Source: Candidatus Binatia bacterium (GTDB taxonomy: Bacteria > Desulfobacterota > Binatia > UBA1149 > CAITLU01). From it: a stretch of DNA of 64,000 bases. The notes beneath the pieces are model-generated. The model was not told the DNA's origin, did no database searches, and saw nothing but the letters and a program-made list of their open reading frames with translations. Positions 8,274-17,884 of the stretch are shown here, piece after piece (position 1 is the stretch's first letter; every line of letters begins with the position of its first letter). The position numbers were made by a program, and so were the translations under genes. The stretch spans positions 62,001 through 126,000 of the forward strand of contig DASXOZ010000028.1 of the NCBI GenBank assembly GCA_036493895.1. The letters run 5' to 3'.

Positions 8274-9059
8274 ATGACTTCCAGTCCGCACGCGATCGAT
8301 GTCGGCCCTGCTTCTCCTCGTGCGATGCTGGCACCCGCATCGGAAAGCCTCGCGGCACCGCGTTTTCTCACGGCACGCTGGCTGCGGCTGGTGATGGTCA
8401 ATTTCGAAGTCGAATCTGCAATCCTGCAGGGCTGCGTGCCCGCCGGCACCGAACTCGACTCCTGGAACGGTCGCCACTTCGTCAGCATGGTCGGGTTCCG
8501 CTTCACCGATACGCGGCTGCTCGGTTTTCCGGTGCCGCTTCATCGTCATTTTCTCGAAGTCAACCTTCGATTCTACGTGCGACGCATCGTCGAGGGAGAA
8601 GAACGGCGTGGTGTGGTGTTCCTCAAGGAACTGGTCCCGCGGCGCGCCCTGGCCTGGGTAGCCAGGGCCGTCTACAACGAAAACTATGTCGCGACTGCGA
8701 TGGGAAGCCGCGATTCGGGCAACGAGATCGAGTACTGGTGGATGCACCGCGCAAACCGGCATCGTCTCGGCATCACGGTGGAGCGTGACTCGTACCAGCC
8801 GGCTCCCGATTCCGAGGAGCGATTCATCACGGAGCATTACTGGGGATATTCGCGCCAGCGCGACGGCGCGACGATGGAATATCGGGTCGAGCATCCGGTC
8901 TGGAAGGTCTGGCGGGGTACGGCTTGCACTTTCGATTGCGACGTCCGGTCTCTGTACGGACCGGAATTCGAAGAGCCGCTTCGGAGGCCGCCGTCTTCCT
9001 GCTTTCTCGCGGACGGCTCCGATATCGTCGTGAGGCGCGGCGTGCGGCTGCGCCGGTGA
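8274..9059 (+). CDS. DUF2071 (YqjF-like) family protein
   Basis: 261 aa from ATG 8274, preceded by GGAGAG. Conserved DUF2071 blocks are visible: the N-terminal W-L-R-L-V-M-V-N-F-E-V, the V-S-M-V-G-F-R-F-x-x-T-R-L-L-G-F-P-V-P block, the H-F-L-E-V-N-L-R-F-Y-V-R block, G-V-V-F-L-K-E-L-V-P, and a Y-N-E-N-Y segment. The fold is an acetoacetate-decarboxylase-like barrel by family knowledge; no enzymatic role is established. A longer frame upstream lacks homology, so the shorter start was taken. It converges with prfB; a short perfect inverted repeat lies between the two stops. Confidence 0.75.
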   Translation: MTSSPHAIDVGPASPRAMLAPASESLAAPRFLTARWLRLVMVNFEVESAILQGCVPAGTELDSWNGRHFVSMVGFRFTDTRLLGFPVPLHRHFLEVNLRFYVRRIVEGEERRGVVFLKELVPRRALAWVARAVYNENYVATAMGSRDSGNEIEYWWMHRANRHRLGITVERDSYQPAPDSEERFITEHYWGYSRQRDGATMEYRVEHPVWKVWRGTACTFDCDVRSLYGPEFEEPLRRPPSSCFLADGSDIVVRRGVRLRR

Positions 9060-9090
9060 CGAGCGTTCGGTCGGACGATCGGCGAGTCCT

Positions 9091-9107
9091 GCTACAAAAT
9101 TTGTAGC
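9091..9107. terminator. Short perfect inverted repeat between convergent genes
   Basis: GCTACAAA and TTTGTAGC are exact complements around a single A, between the stops of the DUF2071 gene (+) and prfB (-). The AT-rich centre makes a bidirectional terminator or transcription-collision site plausible, but the stem is short. Confidence 0.35.
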
Positions 9108-9110
9108 AGC

Positions 9111-10251
9111 CTAGCGCGCCGCCGCGCCGCGTACGGCGCCGATCTTGCCCTGCGACGACTGCATCAGGTACTCGGTGATGAAACCGTCGATGTCGCCGTC
9201 GAGCACGGCATCCGCATTGCCGACTTCGTAGCCGGTGCGAACGTCCTTGACGAGGCGGTACGGCGCCAACACGTAGTTGCGGATCTGGCTGCCGAAGCCG
9301 GCTTCCACTTTCGTGGTGCCGAGCTCGGCCATTTTCTGCTCCTGCTTCCGCCGTTCGAGCTCGTACAGGCGCGACGCGAGCATCTTCATGGCGAAGGCCT
9401 TGTTCTTGTGCTGGGAGCGCTCGTTCTGGCACGCGACGACGAGGCCCGTCGGAAGGTGCGTCAGGCGCACCGCCGAATCGGTCTTGTTGATGTGCTGGCC
9501 GCCCGCGCCGCCGGCGCGGTAAGTGTCGACGCGCAGATCCTCGTCGCGGATGTCGATCTCGATCGTGTCGTCGATCTCGGGCCACACCATCACCGAGGCG
9601 AACGAGGTATGGCGCCGCCCGGCATTGTCGAACGGCGAGATGCGCACGAGGCGGTGAATGCCGGCCTCGGCGCGCATGTAGCCGTACGAATACTCGCCTT
9701 CGATGATCAGCGAGGCGACCTTGATTCCCGCGCCCTCGCCGGGCTGGATCTCCGTCAGAGTCGCTTTCAGGCCGTGCCGCTCCGTCCAGCGCAGGTACAT
9801 GCGCAGCAGCATCTCGGCGAAGTCCTGGCTTTCGGTGCCGCCGGTTCCGGGGCGGATCTCGACGATCGCGTTGCTGCGGTCGTACTCGCCCGACAGCATC
9901 TGCTGCAACTCGATCTCGTCGAGCTTCTTTTCGCACTCGGCAAGTTGCTGCAGCAGCTCGGACAGCGCTTCCCCGTCGCCTTCGTCGGCGAGCTCGAGGT
10001 AGACGGCGATGTCGTCGCCCGCTTTACGGATCGACTGGAAGTGGGAGATCTTCGATTCCAGGCCCGAGCGCTCGCGCAGCACCGAGCCGGCGGCTTCGCG
10101 ATCATTCCAGAGGGAGGGGTCCTGGCTGCGCGCATCGAGCTCGTCGAAGCGCTTCCGGAGTGCGTCTACGTCAAAGGCGCCGCCCGAGGAGCTCGACTCT
10201 CTCCTCGAGGGCGGTCACTCGCGTGCGGATTTCGGGATCGACCTTCGCCAT
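9111..10251 (-). CDS. prfB: Peptide chain release factor 2, with programmed +1 frameshift
   Basis: RF2 terminates translation at UGA/UAA. The gene starts at ATG 10251, runs 26 codons to an in-frame TGA at 10173-10171, and continues in the +1 frame from GAC at 10172 to TAG at 9113-9111. The slip site reads CTT TGA C, the canonical RF2 autoregulatory site, where low RF2 promotes the shift. The spliced product is 379 aa. Counting from the start, the stop-codon recognition tripeptide Ser-Pro-Phe falls at 205-207 and Gly-Gly-Gln at 250-252, the same numbers as in E. coli RF2. The CDS should be written as join(10251..10174, 10172..9111). It is the last gene of a long minus-strand housekeeping run, 53 bp after lnt. 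Confidence 0.95.
10168..10182 (-). promoter_or_regulatory. prfB +1 programmed frameshift site
   Basis: On the minus strand the site reads CGG CGC CTT TGA CGT, with the Leu codon CTT directly before the in-frame TGA and C as the next base. A GGGCGG stretch just upstream may act as the internal Shine-Dalgarno-like stimulator, though it is weaker than the AGGGGG of E. coli. The downstream +1 frame continues without a stop into canonical RF2 sequence. Confidence 0.93.
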
Positions 10252-10304
10252 GACCCGCGCACTGTCTCACGACGGCTGCGCGCGAGCAACCAACTCTCCA
10301 ACTC

Positions 10305-11963
10305 TCAGGCGGCGGCCCTGCGGCGGCGAACGGTCACGAATACGATGGCCAACGTTGCCGCCTGGCACAGGTACAGGAACACGTCTCCATAGATCCGGTA
10401 GAACGACCACACCTGGCGTGTCTTGACCGTCTCGACTTCGTAGGCCTGCTGGAACAGGGGCGTCGTGCCGCCGACGCGTCCAGTGTCGTCGATGAACGCG
10501 GAGATGCCGGTGTTGGTCGAGCGCACCATCGGAAGTCGGTTTTCGATTGCGCGCATCGCGGCCATCGCAAGGTGCTGGTGAGGCGCCGACGTGTCGCCGT
10601 ACCACGCGTCGTTGCTGATGTTGACGAGGAAATCGAGGCCCTGAGCTGCGAATTGGCGCGTCAGCGACGGAAAGATCCCCTCGTAGCAGATCAGCGTCGA
10701 AAAGCGCGCCTGGCGCGGGTGCCCGTCCTCGGTCGGCGCTGCGCCGGCCTGCGACTGCGGCGGCGCAGAAAGATCGACGCTTTCGAACACCGTCAGGTCC
10801 TGTCCCTGGCCGAGCTGGCCGACGGCCTGCACGGCGATATCGACCATGCCGAACAGGCCGTAAAGCGGGATGTATTCGCCGAACGGCACGAGCTGGATCT
10901 TGTCGTAGGGCCCTTCGAGGCTGCCGTCGTTGCGGACGAGCCATGCCTGGTTGTACGGAGTCGGCGGCTTTCCTTCGTGCTCTTCGATGCCGGGTGCGCC
11001 GACGAGCAGGTCGATGTGGCGCTCGCGCGCGATTTTCGTCAGCTCGAGCGAATGCATGTCGCGCTGGATGTAGAACGGCAGCGCCGCCTCGGGCCACACG
11101 ACGAGCTGGGCGCCGTCGGACGCGGCCTTGCCGGTAAGATCGAGGTACGTCGTAAGGATGTGGTCGCGCAGCGTCGCGTTCCATTTCTGGTCCTGCGCGA
11201 TGTTGCCCTGCACGATGCCGATGCGCACTGCGCCCGTGTACGCAGTCGAGCTCAACTCGTGCAGGCGCCAGGTGCCGTAGGCGAACAGGAACAACGGGCA
11301 CGCTGCAGCGATCGCGACCGCGCGCGCAGCCGGCGATGCCGCTGCACCCTTGCCTTTGCCTTCGCGTGGCACTGCGCCGCGCCTGGCAACGGCCTCCGCG
11401 ATCGCCGCGTTGGCCAGCACGAGGATCGACGAAAGCAGGTAGACGCTGCCGATGTCGGCGGCCTGCGCCATCACCGGATAGACGATCTGGCTGTTGCCGA
11501 GGGGATTCCACGGAAAGCCGGCAATCACGACGACGCGCAGCCACTCGGCAAACGGCCACACCAGCGGAGCGACGACGAGGCGCGACAGGCCGGCTGCAGC
11601 GGCCCACTCGCAGGCGAACGCGAGGATCACGAACGGGTAGGCCGAGAATGCTGCGAGCATCAGCAGCAGGCTCTTGGCGATCAGCGGCGAGATGCGCGTG
11701 AAATTGCTGATCGTCGCGGGAATCCAGTAGATCGTCGATACCTGCCACAAAAAGCCGGTAATCCACGCGAGCGCCGCTGCGCGCCAGGGCCTGAGGCCCC
11801 GCATCGCAACCAGCAGGGGGACCAGGCCGATCCACGCCGCCCAGCCCTGGCTCGCGCTCGGGAACGCAGCGGCAAGAAGAAGACCGCTGAGAATCGCGAG
11901 CGCGATCCGGCGCGGCGTCGTCAGGACCACCGCCTCCGTCTGCGCGCCTGCTGTCACGCTCAC
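10305..11963 (-). CDS. lnt: Apolipoprotein N-acyltransferase
   Basis: 552 aa, an inner-membrane enzyme that adds the third acyl chain to lipoproteins. The N-terminal half holds several hydrophobic helices (roughly residues 15-215). The C-terminal nitrilase-like domain has the expected Glu-Lys-Cys triad: Glu292 (V-V-W-P-E-A), Lys355 (Y-D-K-I-Q-L-V-P-F-G-E-Y) and Cys426 (L-I-C-Y-E). A last helix is followed by an R-R-R-R tail. The start GTG at 11963 overlaps the ybeY stop (GTGA); a second GTG two codons on is possible. ybeY-lnt adjacency is common, though the usual corC/ybeX gene between them is absent. Confidence 0.93.
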   Translation of the reverse strand: MSVTAGAQTEAVVLTTPRRIALAILSGLLLAAAFPSASQGWAAWIGLVPLLVAMRGLRPWRAAALAWITGFLWQVSTIYWIPATISNFTRISPLIAKSLLLMLAAFSAYPFVILAFACEWAAAAGLSRLVVAPLVWPFAEWLRVVVIAGFPWNPLGNSQIVYPVMAQAADIGSVYLLSSILVLANAAIAEAVARRGAVPREGKGKGAAASPAARAVAIAAACPLFLFAYGTWRLHELSSTAYTGAVRIGIVQGNIAQDQKWNATLRDHILTTYLDLTGKAASDGAQLVVWPEAALPFYIQRDMHSLELTKIARERHIDLLVGAPGIEEHEGKPPTPYNQAWLVRNDGSLEGPYDKIQLVPFGEYIPLYGLFGMVDIAVQAVGQLGQGQDLTVFESVDLSAPPQSQAGAAPTEDGHPRQARFSTLICYEGIFPSLTRQFAAQGLDFLVNISNDAWYGDTSAPHQHLAMAAMRAIENRLPMVRSTNTGISAFIDDTGRVGGTTPLFQQAYEVETVKTRQVWSFYRIYGDVFLYLCQAATLAIVFVTVRRRRAAA

Positions 11964-12430
11964 GCAACGTCCTCGTCGGCGGCACAAGCGATGCCGCGTG
12001 CGGCAAGCAGCGCAATCACGCGCCGCTCCTCGGCGCGCATCGCCGCGGCGTCCGAATCCCGTTCGTGGTCGTGCCCTGCAAGATGAAGCACGCCGTGGAG
12101 CAGCAGGCGCACCGTCTCTTCGGCCTCGCTCCATCCGCCGGCGCCGGCTTGCCGGCGCATCGTCTCGAGCGAGATCACGACGTCGCCGAGCATAGGTCCG
12201 GCAACGCTCTCGCCTTCGAGCTGGGAGAACGACAGCACGTCGGTGGCAGCGTCCTTCGCGCGCCACTGGCGGTTGAGCGCGCGGATGCGGGCATCGTCGA
12301 CCAGCGAGACGCCGAGTTCCTTGTCGCGGTGGCCGAGGGCACCGAGGATCACCCCGGCCGCGGCATGGATCTGCGCGACGAGGCTGTCGGCGGCCTGCCC
12401 GCCGCTTTCATCGATGACTTCGACCGGCAT
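11960..12430 (-). CDS. ybeY: Endoribonuclease YbeY
   Basis: 156 aa from ATG 12430. YbeY is a zinc-dependent single-strand RNase in 16S 3'-end maturation and 70S quality control. The metal motif H-G-V-L-H-L-A-G-H-D-H gives ligands His112, His116 and His122; upstream is the family's R-x-L-N-R-x-W-R-x-x-D-x-x-T-D-V-L-S-F block (about 50-68). It lies 20 bp after phoH and shares GTGA with lnt, in the common phoH-ybeY-lnt order. A longer in-frame reading runs into phoH but is not family-like. Confidence 0.93.
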   Translation of the reverse strand: MPVEVIDESGGQAADSLVAQIHAAAGVILGALGHRDKELGVSLVDDARIRALNRQWRAKDAATDVLSFSQLEGESVAGPMLGDVVISLETMRRQAGAGGWSEAEETVRLLLHGVLHLAGHDHERDSDAAAMRAEERRVIALLAARGIACAADEDVA

Positions 12431-12450
12431 GGCCAGTGCGCAGAATTCGC

Positions 12451-13380
12451 TCAGGACGTCTTGCGCCGCGACGGCGTCAGCTTTTCGTAGGCGCTGATGA
12501 TGCGCTTGACGAGAGGATGCCTCACGACGTCGCGATCGCCAAATTCGACGAACGCGATGTCCTGGATGCTGCCGAGGATCTTCCACGCGTCGTGCAGCCC
12601 CGACACCTGGGCCGTCGGAAGATCGACCTGCGTGATGTCGCCGGTGACCACCGCCTTGGATTCGAACCCGAGGCGGGTCAGGAACATCTTCATCTGTTCG
12701 CGCGTCGTGTTCTGCGCTTCGTCGAGGATCACGAACGCGTTGTTCAGCGTGCGCCCGCGCATGAATGCCAGCGGCGCCACTTCGATGGTGCCGCGCTCGA
12801 TCATCGTCTGTGCCTTTTCGAGGCTGACCATGTCGTGCAGCGCATCGTACAACGGCCGAAGGTAAGGGTTGACCTTTTCGGCAAGGTCGCCCGGAAGGAA
12901 CCCGAGCTTCTCGCCGGCTTCCACCGCGGGGCGCGTCAGGATGATGCGCGAGTATTTTCCGCGGAACAGGTCGGCTACCGCCATCGCCATCGCCAGATAC
13001 GTCTTGCCGGTTCCGGCCGGCCCGATGCCGAACGTGAGGTCGTGGGTGCGGATCGCCTCGACGTACAGACGCTGGTTCGTCGTTTTCGGCGCGATCTCCT
13101 TGCCGCGCGGAGAAACGTAAACCGGCCGCCGGTACATGTCGGCCAGCGATGCGCTCTTGCTGGCGCCGAGGATCTCGATGGCGCGCGTGACGTCGTCGGG
13201 TCCGACGGTGCGCCCCTGGGTGGTAAAGCCGTACAGCTCGCGCAGCACCCGGGCCGCCAGCTCTTTCTGGTGATCCTCGCCGTCGATGCGCAGGCCGTCC
13301 TCGGTGATGGCCACGCGAACCTCGAGGGCCCTTTCCAGCGTACGCACGTTCTCGTCATGGCTGCCGAACAGCTCGTGCAA
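12451..13380 (-). CDS. PhoH-like ATPase
   Basis: 309 aa from TTG 13380, the only standard start codon I find in frame. It is a PhoH/PhoL-type P-loop protein with Walker A G-P-A-G-T-G-K-T at 120-127 and the Walker B-like V-I-L-D-E-A-Q-N-T later; relatives are RNA-linked ATPases next to ybeY. The family's usual N-terminal block (phi-x-F-x-D-x-x-x-L-x-x-L-F-G) is encoded partly upstream of this TTG: the nine in-frame codons before it read S-F-E-F-A-D-S-Q-R. Translation may therefore begin earlier at a rare codon, overlapping the end of alaS. Operon member between alaS and ybeY. Confidence 0.88.
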   Translation of the reverse strand: MHELFGSHDENVRTLERALEVRVAITEDGLRIDGEDHQKELAARVLRELYGFTTQGRTVGPDDVTRAIEILGASKSASLADMYRRPVYVSPRGKEIAPKTTNQRLYVEAIRTHDLTFGIGPAGTGKTYLAMAMAVADLFRGKYSRIILTRPAVEAGEKLGFLPGDLAEKVNPYLRPLYDALHDMVSLEKAQTMIERGTIEVAPLAFMRGRTLNNAFVILDEAQNTTREQMKMFLTRLGFESKAVVTGDITQVDLPTAQVSGLHDAWKILGSIQDIAFVEFGDRDVVRHPLVKRIISAYEKLTPSRRKTS

Positions 13381-13405
13381 CCGCTGAGAATCGGCGAATT
13401 CGAAG

Positions 13406-16048
13406 CTAGACGACGATTTCGTGGGCTTTCTCCAGGAGCGCGGGGATTCCCGCGGGGTTCTTGCCTCCGGCCTGGGCGAAGTCGGGCTTGCCGCCTCCGC
13501 GACCGTCGACCAGCGGCACGAGCTGGCGGATCAGCTCGTTGGCGTTGAACTGCGACGTAAGGTCGGGCGTGACGGCGACCAGCACCGAAGCCGCACCGTC
13601 GGCGTCCGCAGCGAGCACGACAACCGAGGAGCCGAGCCTTTCGCGAAGACGATCCGATACCGAGCGCAGCGATTTCGAATCGATTCCGTCGACTCGCGAG
13701 ACGACGACGCGAGCACCGCCGGCGGTGGAACGCGCCGAAGCGGCAAGCTCGGCGACGACGTCGCGGGACTGGCCCTGAGCCGCGCGCGCGAGCTTCTTCT
13801 CGAGCTCGCGGCCCTCGGCAAGCAGCTTCTCGACGCGGACGACGGTGTCTTCCTCGCGAATTTTCAGCAGCGCGGCGATCTCGCGCAGGATCTCGTCGCG
13901 CCGCCGCACGGCTTCGAATGCACCGGCGCCGGTGGACGCCTCGATGCGACGGATTCCGGCCGCGACGCCGCTTTCCGAACCGAGCCGCACCAGCCCGATG
14001 TCGCCGGTGCGCGAGACGTGGGTGCCGCCGCAAAGCTCGACCGAGTAGTCGCCCATCTTGACGACACGTACCACGTCGCCGTACTTGTCGCCGAAGAACG
14101 CCATCGCGCCGGCCGCAATCGCATCGTCGTACGGCATTTCGGTTTCGGTGACTGCATAGTTCGCGCGGATCGCCGCGTTGGCTTCCGACTCGATGTCGGC
14201 GAGCTTCTCGTCGGCGACCGGCCCCGAGTGGTTAAAATCGAAGCGAAGGCGCGACGGATCGACCAGCGATCCCTGCTGGTGCACGCCGGTGCCGAGATGA
14301 TGGCGAAGCGCTGCATGCAGAAGGTGCGTAGCCGAATGGTTCAGGCGAATCGCCTGGCGCCGCTCAACGTCGATCGAAAGCGAAACGGAATCGCCGACGG
14401 CGAGCTCGCCTTTTTCGACCTGCACGATGTGCACGATGACGTCAGGCGCAGGCTTCTGGGTGTCGAGCACGCGAATGCGCGCGCCGCCGGCAGCCTCGAT
14501 CCTGCCCGTGTCGCCGGTCTGGCCGCCGGACTCCCCGTAAAACGGCGTGACCTCCACCGTGAGCTCGCCCTGCTGGCCTTCGCGAAGCGCGGGAACCAGC
14601 TCCCCGCCACGCGCCAACGCGACGATGCGCGACTGCGTCGAATCGACGAAAGGTCCCGCAAAGCCGACGCCGCGCTCTCGCGAGGCCGCAACGATCAACG
14701 TGTAGTCGCGCGCGCCGCCGCGCGCAGCCTGGGCTTCGCGGCCCCGCTCGCGCTGCTGCTCGAGCGCCGCCTCGAAGCCGTCGCGATCGACGGCGATGCC
14801 GCGCGAGCGCAGGATGTCGTCGGTCATGTCGACCGGAAATCCGTACGTGTCGTAGAGGCGGAACGCGACGTCGCCGGGCAGCCTCGTCACGCCGATGGCC
14901 AGCCGCGCGACTTCGCTGTCGAGATGCACGAGGCCGCGGTCGAGCGTCACCGCGAAGCGTTCTTCCTCGTCGCGCACGGTGTCGAGGATCTTCGTGCGGT
15001 CGCGCACCAGCTCCTCGTACGCATCGCCCATCACGTCGACGACGGTGTCGCAGATACGATACAGGAACGTATCGCCGAGGCCGAGGTTCTTGCCGTGACG
15101 CGCGGCGCGACGCAGCAGGCGGCGCAGCACGTAGCCGCGTCCTTCGTTGCCGGGCTCGATGCCGTCGGTGATCATGAACGACACCGCGCGGCTGTGATCG
15201 GCGAGCACGCGGAACGAAATGTCCTTGTCGGGGTCGTTGCCGTAGCGAGCTTTCGACAGGTCTTCGGCCGTCGCGATCAGGCGGCGCAACAAGGAGCCGT
15301 CGTAGTTGCCGCCGGCACCCTCGAGCACCGACGCGACGCGCTCGAGGCCCATTCCCGTGTCGACGTGCTTGGACGGCAGCTCGTGCAGCTTGCCCGCGTC
15401 GTCACGGTGATACTGGATGAAGACGAGGTTCCACAGCTCGATGTAGCGCGCGCAGCCGGCGTTGACTGCGCAGACGTGCCCCGCAACGTGCTGCATGTCA
15501 CAGGAACCGGCGCCGCGGTCGATGTGAATTTCCGAGCACGGGCCGCAGGGGCCGGTCTCGCCCATCTCCCAGAAGTTGTCCTTCTCGGCGAAGCGCAGCA
15601 CACGCTCGTGGCCGATGTCGGTGATGCGCCTCCAGAGCTGCTCCGCTTCGTCGTCGGACTTGTAGACGGTGGCGTAGAGCTTGTCCTTCGGCAGTCCCCA
15701 CACTCCGGTCAGCAGCTCCCAGGCCCACTCGATCGCCTCGGCCTTGTAGTAATCGCCGAAGGACCAGTTGCCGAGCATTTCAAACAGCGTGTGGTGGTAG
15801 GTGTCGCGGCCGACGTCCTCGAGGTCGTTGTGCTTGCCCGAGATGCGAAGGCACTTCTGGCTGTCGGCCACGCGAGAGGCCGGAGGCTCGGCCAGGCCGA
15901 GGAAGACGTTCTTGAACTGGACCATGCCCGAGTTCGTGAACATCAGCGTCGGATCCCCGACCGGGACGATCGGAGCGCTCGGAACGATCAGGTGGCCCTT
16001 CGAACGGAAAAAGTCGAGGAAGGATTTGCGGACTTCGGTTCCAGTCAT
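13406..16048 (-). CDS. alaS: Alanyl-tRNA synthetase
   Basis: 880 aa, full length for bacterial AlaRS. It charges tRNA-Ala and edits mischarged Ser/Gly. The class II catalytic core starts directly (V-R-K-S-F-L-D-F-F, then the F-T-N-S-G-M-V-Q-F-K motif 2 region). The editing domain has His571 and His575 (N-H-S-A-T-H) plus Cys673-x3-His677 (C-G-G-T-H), and a C-Ala domain with a G-G-G-K-x-x-x-A-Q-A-G motif closes the protein. It lies 18 bp after recX, as in many proteobacteria, and is probably co-transcribed with recA-recX. Confidence 0.97.
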   Translation of the reverse strand: MTGTEVRKSFLDFFRSKGHLIVPSAPIVPVGDPTLMFTNSGMVQFKNVFLGLAEPPASRVADSQKCLRISGKHNDLEDVGRDTYHHTLFEMLGNWSFGDYYKAEAIEWAWELLTGVWGLPKDKLYATVYKSDDEAEQLWRRITDIGHERVLRFAEKDNFWEMGETGPCGPCSEIHIDRGAGSCDMQHVAGHVCAVNAGCARYIELWNLVFIQYHRDDAGKLHELPSKHVDTGMGLERVASVLEGAGGNYDGSLLRRLIATAEDLSKARYGNDPDKDISFRVLADHSRAVSFMITDGIEPGNEGRGYVLRRLLRRAARHGKNLGLGDTFLYRICDTVVDVMGDAYEELVRDRTKILDTVRDEEERFAVTLDRGLVHLDSEVARLAIGVTRLPGDVAFRLYDTYGFPVDMTDDILRSRGIAVDRDGFEAALEQQRERGREAQAARGGARDYTLIVAASRERGVGFAGPFVDSTQSRIVALARGGELVPALREGQQGELTVEVTPFYGESGGQTGDTGRIEAAGGARIRVLDTQKPAPDVIVHIVQVEKGELAVGDSVSLSIDVERRQAIRLNHSATHLLHAALRHHLGTGVHQQGSLVDPSRLRFDFNHSGPVADEKLADIESEANAAIRANYAVTETEMPYDDAIAAGAMAFFGDKYGDVVRVVKMGDYSVELCGGTHVSRTGDIGLVRLGSESGVAAGIRRIEASTGAGAFEAVRRRDEILREIAALLKIREEDTVVRVEKLLAEGRELEKKLARAAQGQSRDVVAELAASARSTAGGARVVVSRVDGIDSKSLRSVSDRLRERLGSSVVVLAADADGAASVLVAVTPDLTSQFNANELIRQLVPLVDGRGGGKPDFAQAGGKNPAGIPALLEKAHEIVV

Positions 16049-16066
16049 GCAGCGCCGACCGGAATA

Positions 16067-16615
16067 CTAGGAAACGTCCAGCAAGTCACGCACGAGGGAG
16101 GCCGGGTAACCGCGCGCGATCATGCGGCGAAACAGTCGGTTTTTCAGCGAATCCGCGCCGCGGCGAGGCCTCGTCGAGACGCCGCCGGCGGCGCCCGGCG
16201 ACGCCTGCGCGTCGCCCCGTTTCGCCTTCGCGCCGGCCTCGGCTGCGCCAACGCGGGCGCGAAGCGCATCGAGCACTCGCAAGGCCCTCAGCCTTTCGTC
16301 ATCGGCGCCGACCGCGCGCTGGATCGCGGCATCGGCAATGGCCGCGTCGATGCCGCGCACGACGAGCGCGGCGCGGATGCGGTGACGCCCCTGCCCCGCG
16401 CGCTCGAAGCGGTCGCGCGCGAAGCGCTCGGCCCACGCTGCATCATCGACCAGGCCGAGCTCGCGAAGCCGCGCGAGCGCAGCTTCGGTCTCTTCCGCGC
16501 CGTAGCGCGCACGGATCTTCTCGTGCAGATTTTTTTCGGTTCGGGAGCGCGCGGCGACCAGCGCGATCGCAAATTCGATCGCGCTGGTCGCATGCGCCTG
16601 GCCGGCCGGAGGCAT
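16067..16615 (-). CDS. recX: Regulatory protein RecX
   Basis: 182 aa from ATG 16615, 5 bp after the recA stop. RecX binds and modulates RecA filaments. The three-helix RecX repeats are visible: A-x-x-L-V-A-A-R-S-R-T-E-K-N-L-H-E-K-I at residues about 15-35, L-R-E-L-G-L-V-D-D-A-A-W-A-E-R-F-A near 50-67, and a C-terminal K-N-R-L-F-R-R-M-I-A-R-G-Y. An Ala/Gly/Arg-rich insert (about 110-145) lengthens the middle of the protein. Position after recA supports the call. Confidence 0.88.
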   Translation of the reverse strand: MPPAGQAHATSAIEFAIALVAARSRTEKNLHEKIRARYGAEETEAALARLRELGLVDDAAWAERFARDRFERAGQGRHRIRAALVVRGIDAAIADAAIQRAVGADDERLRALRVLDALRARVGAAEAGAKAKRGDAQASPGAAGGVSTRPRRGADSLKNRLFRRMIARGYPASLVRDLLDVS

Positions 16616-16620
16616 CGGGC

Positions 16621-17715
<1,095 letters not shown>

Positions 17716-17783
17716 CTTCCTGTCTCCTTTCTTCCTTCTGCCGGGCTGGCCTTGCCAGCCCTTTGCGCTATCCGGGCCGATCT

Positions 17784-17792
17784 CGTTCGACC
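17784..17792 (-). promoter_or_regulatory. Candidate LexA-type half-site upstream of recA
   Basis: On the recA strand this reads GGTCGAACG, identical to bases 27331-27339 upstream of lexA. TCGAAC is a half-site of SOS boxes in some phyla (actinobacterial TCGAAC-N4-GTTCGA). The second half here is poor, so this is only a candidate. Confidence 0.3.
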
Positions 17793-17884
17793 CGCTCCTT
17801 ATGGTTGTCCTTCTGCGCACCGCGCGGCGCACAAACTGCTGTGCCAGGACATCGCGCGGTCGCTGCCTTGCTTCGAACGCCGTT

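Noticed and set aside
17816-17836. Sigma-54 promoter (TGGCAC...TTGTGC) upstream of recA
   Set aside because: The GG-N10-GC spacing is wrong for a -24/-12 element.
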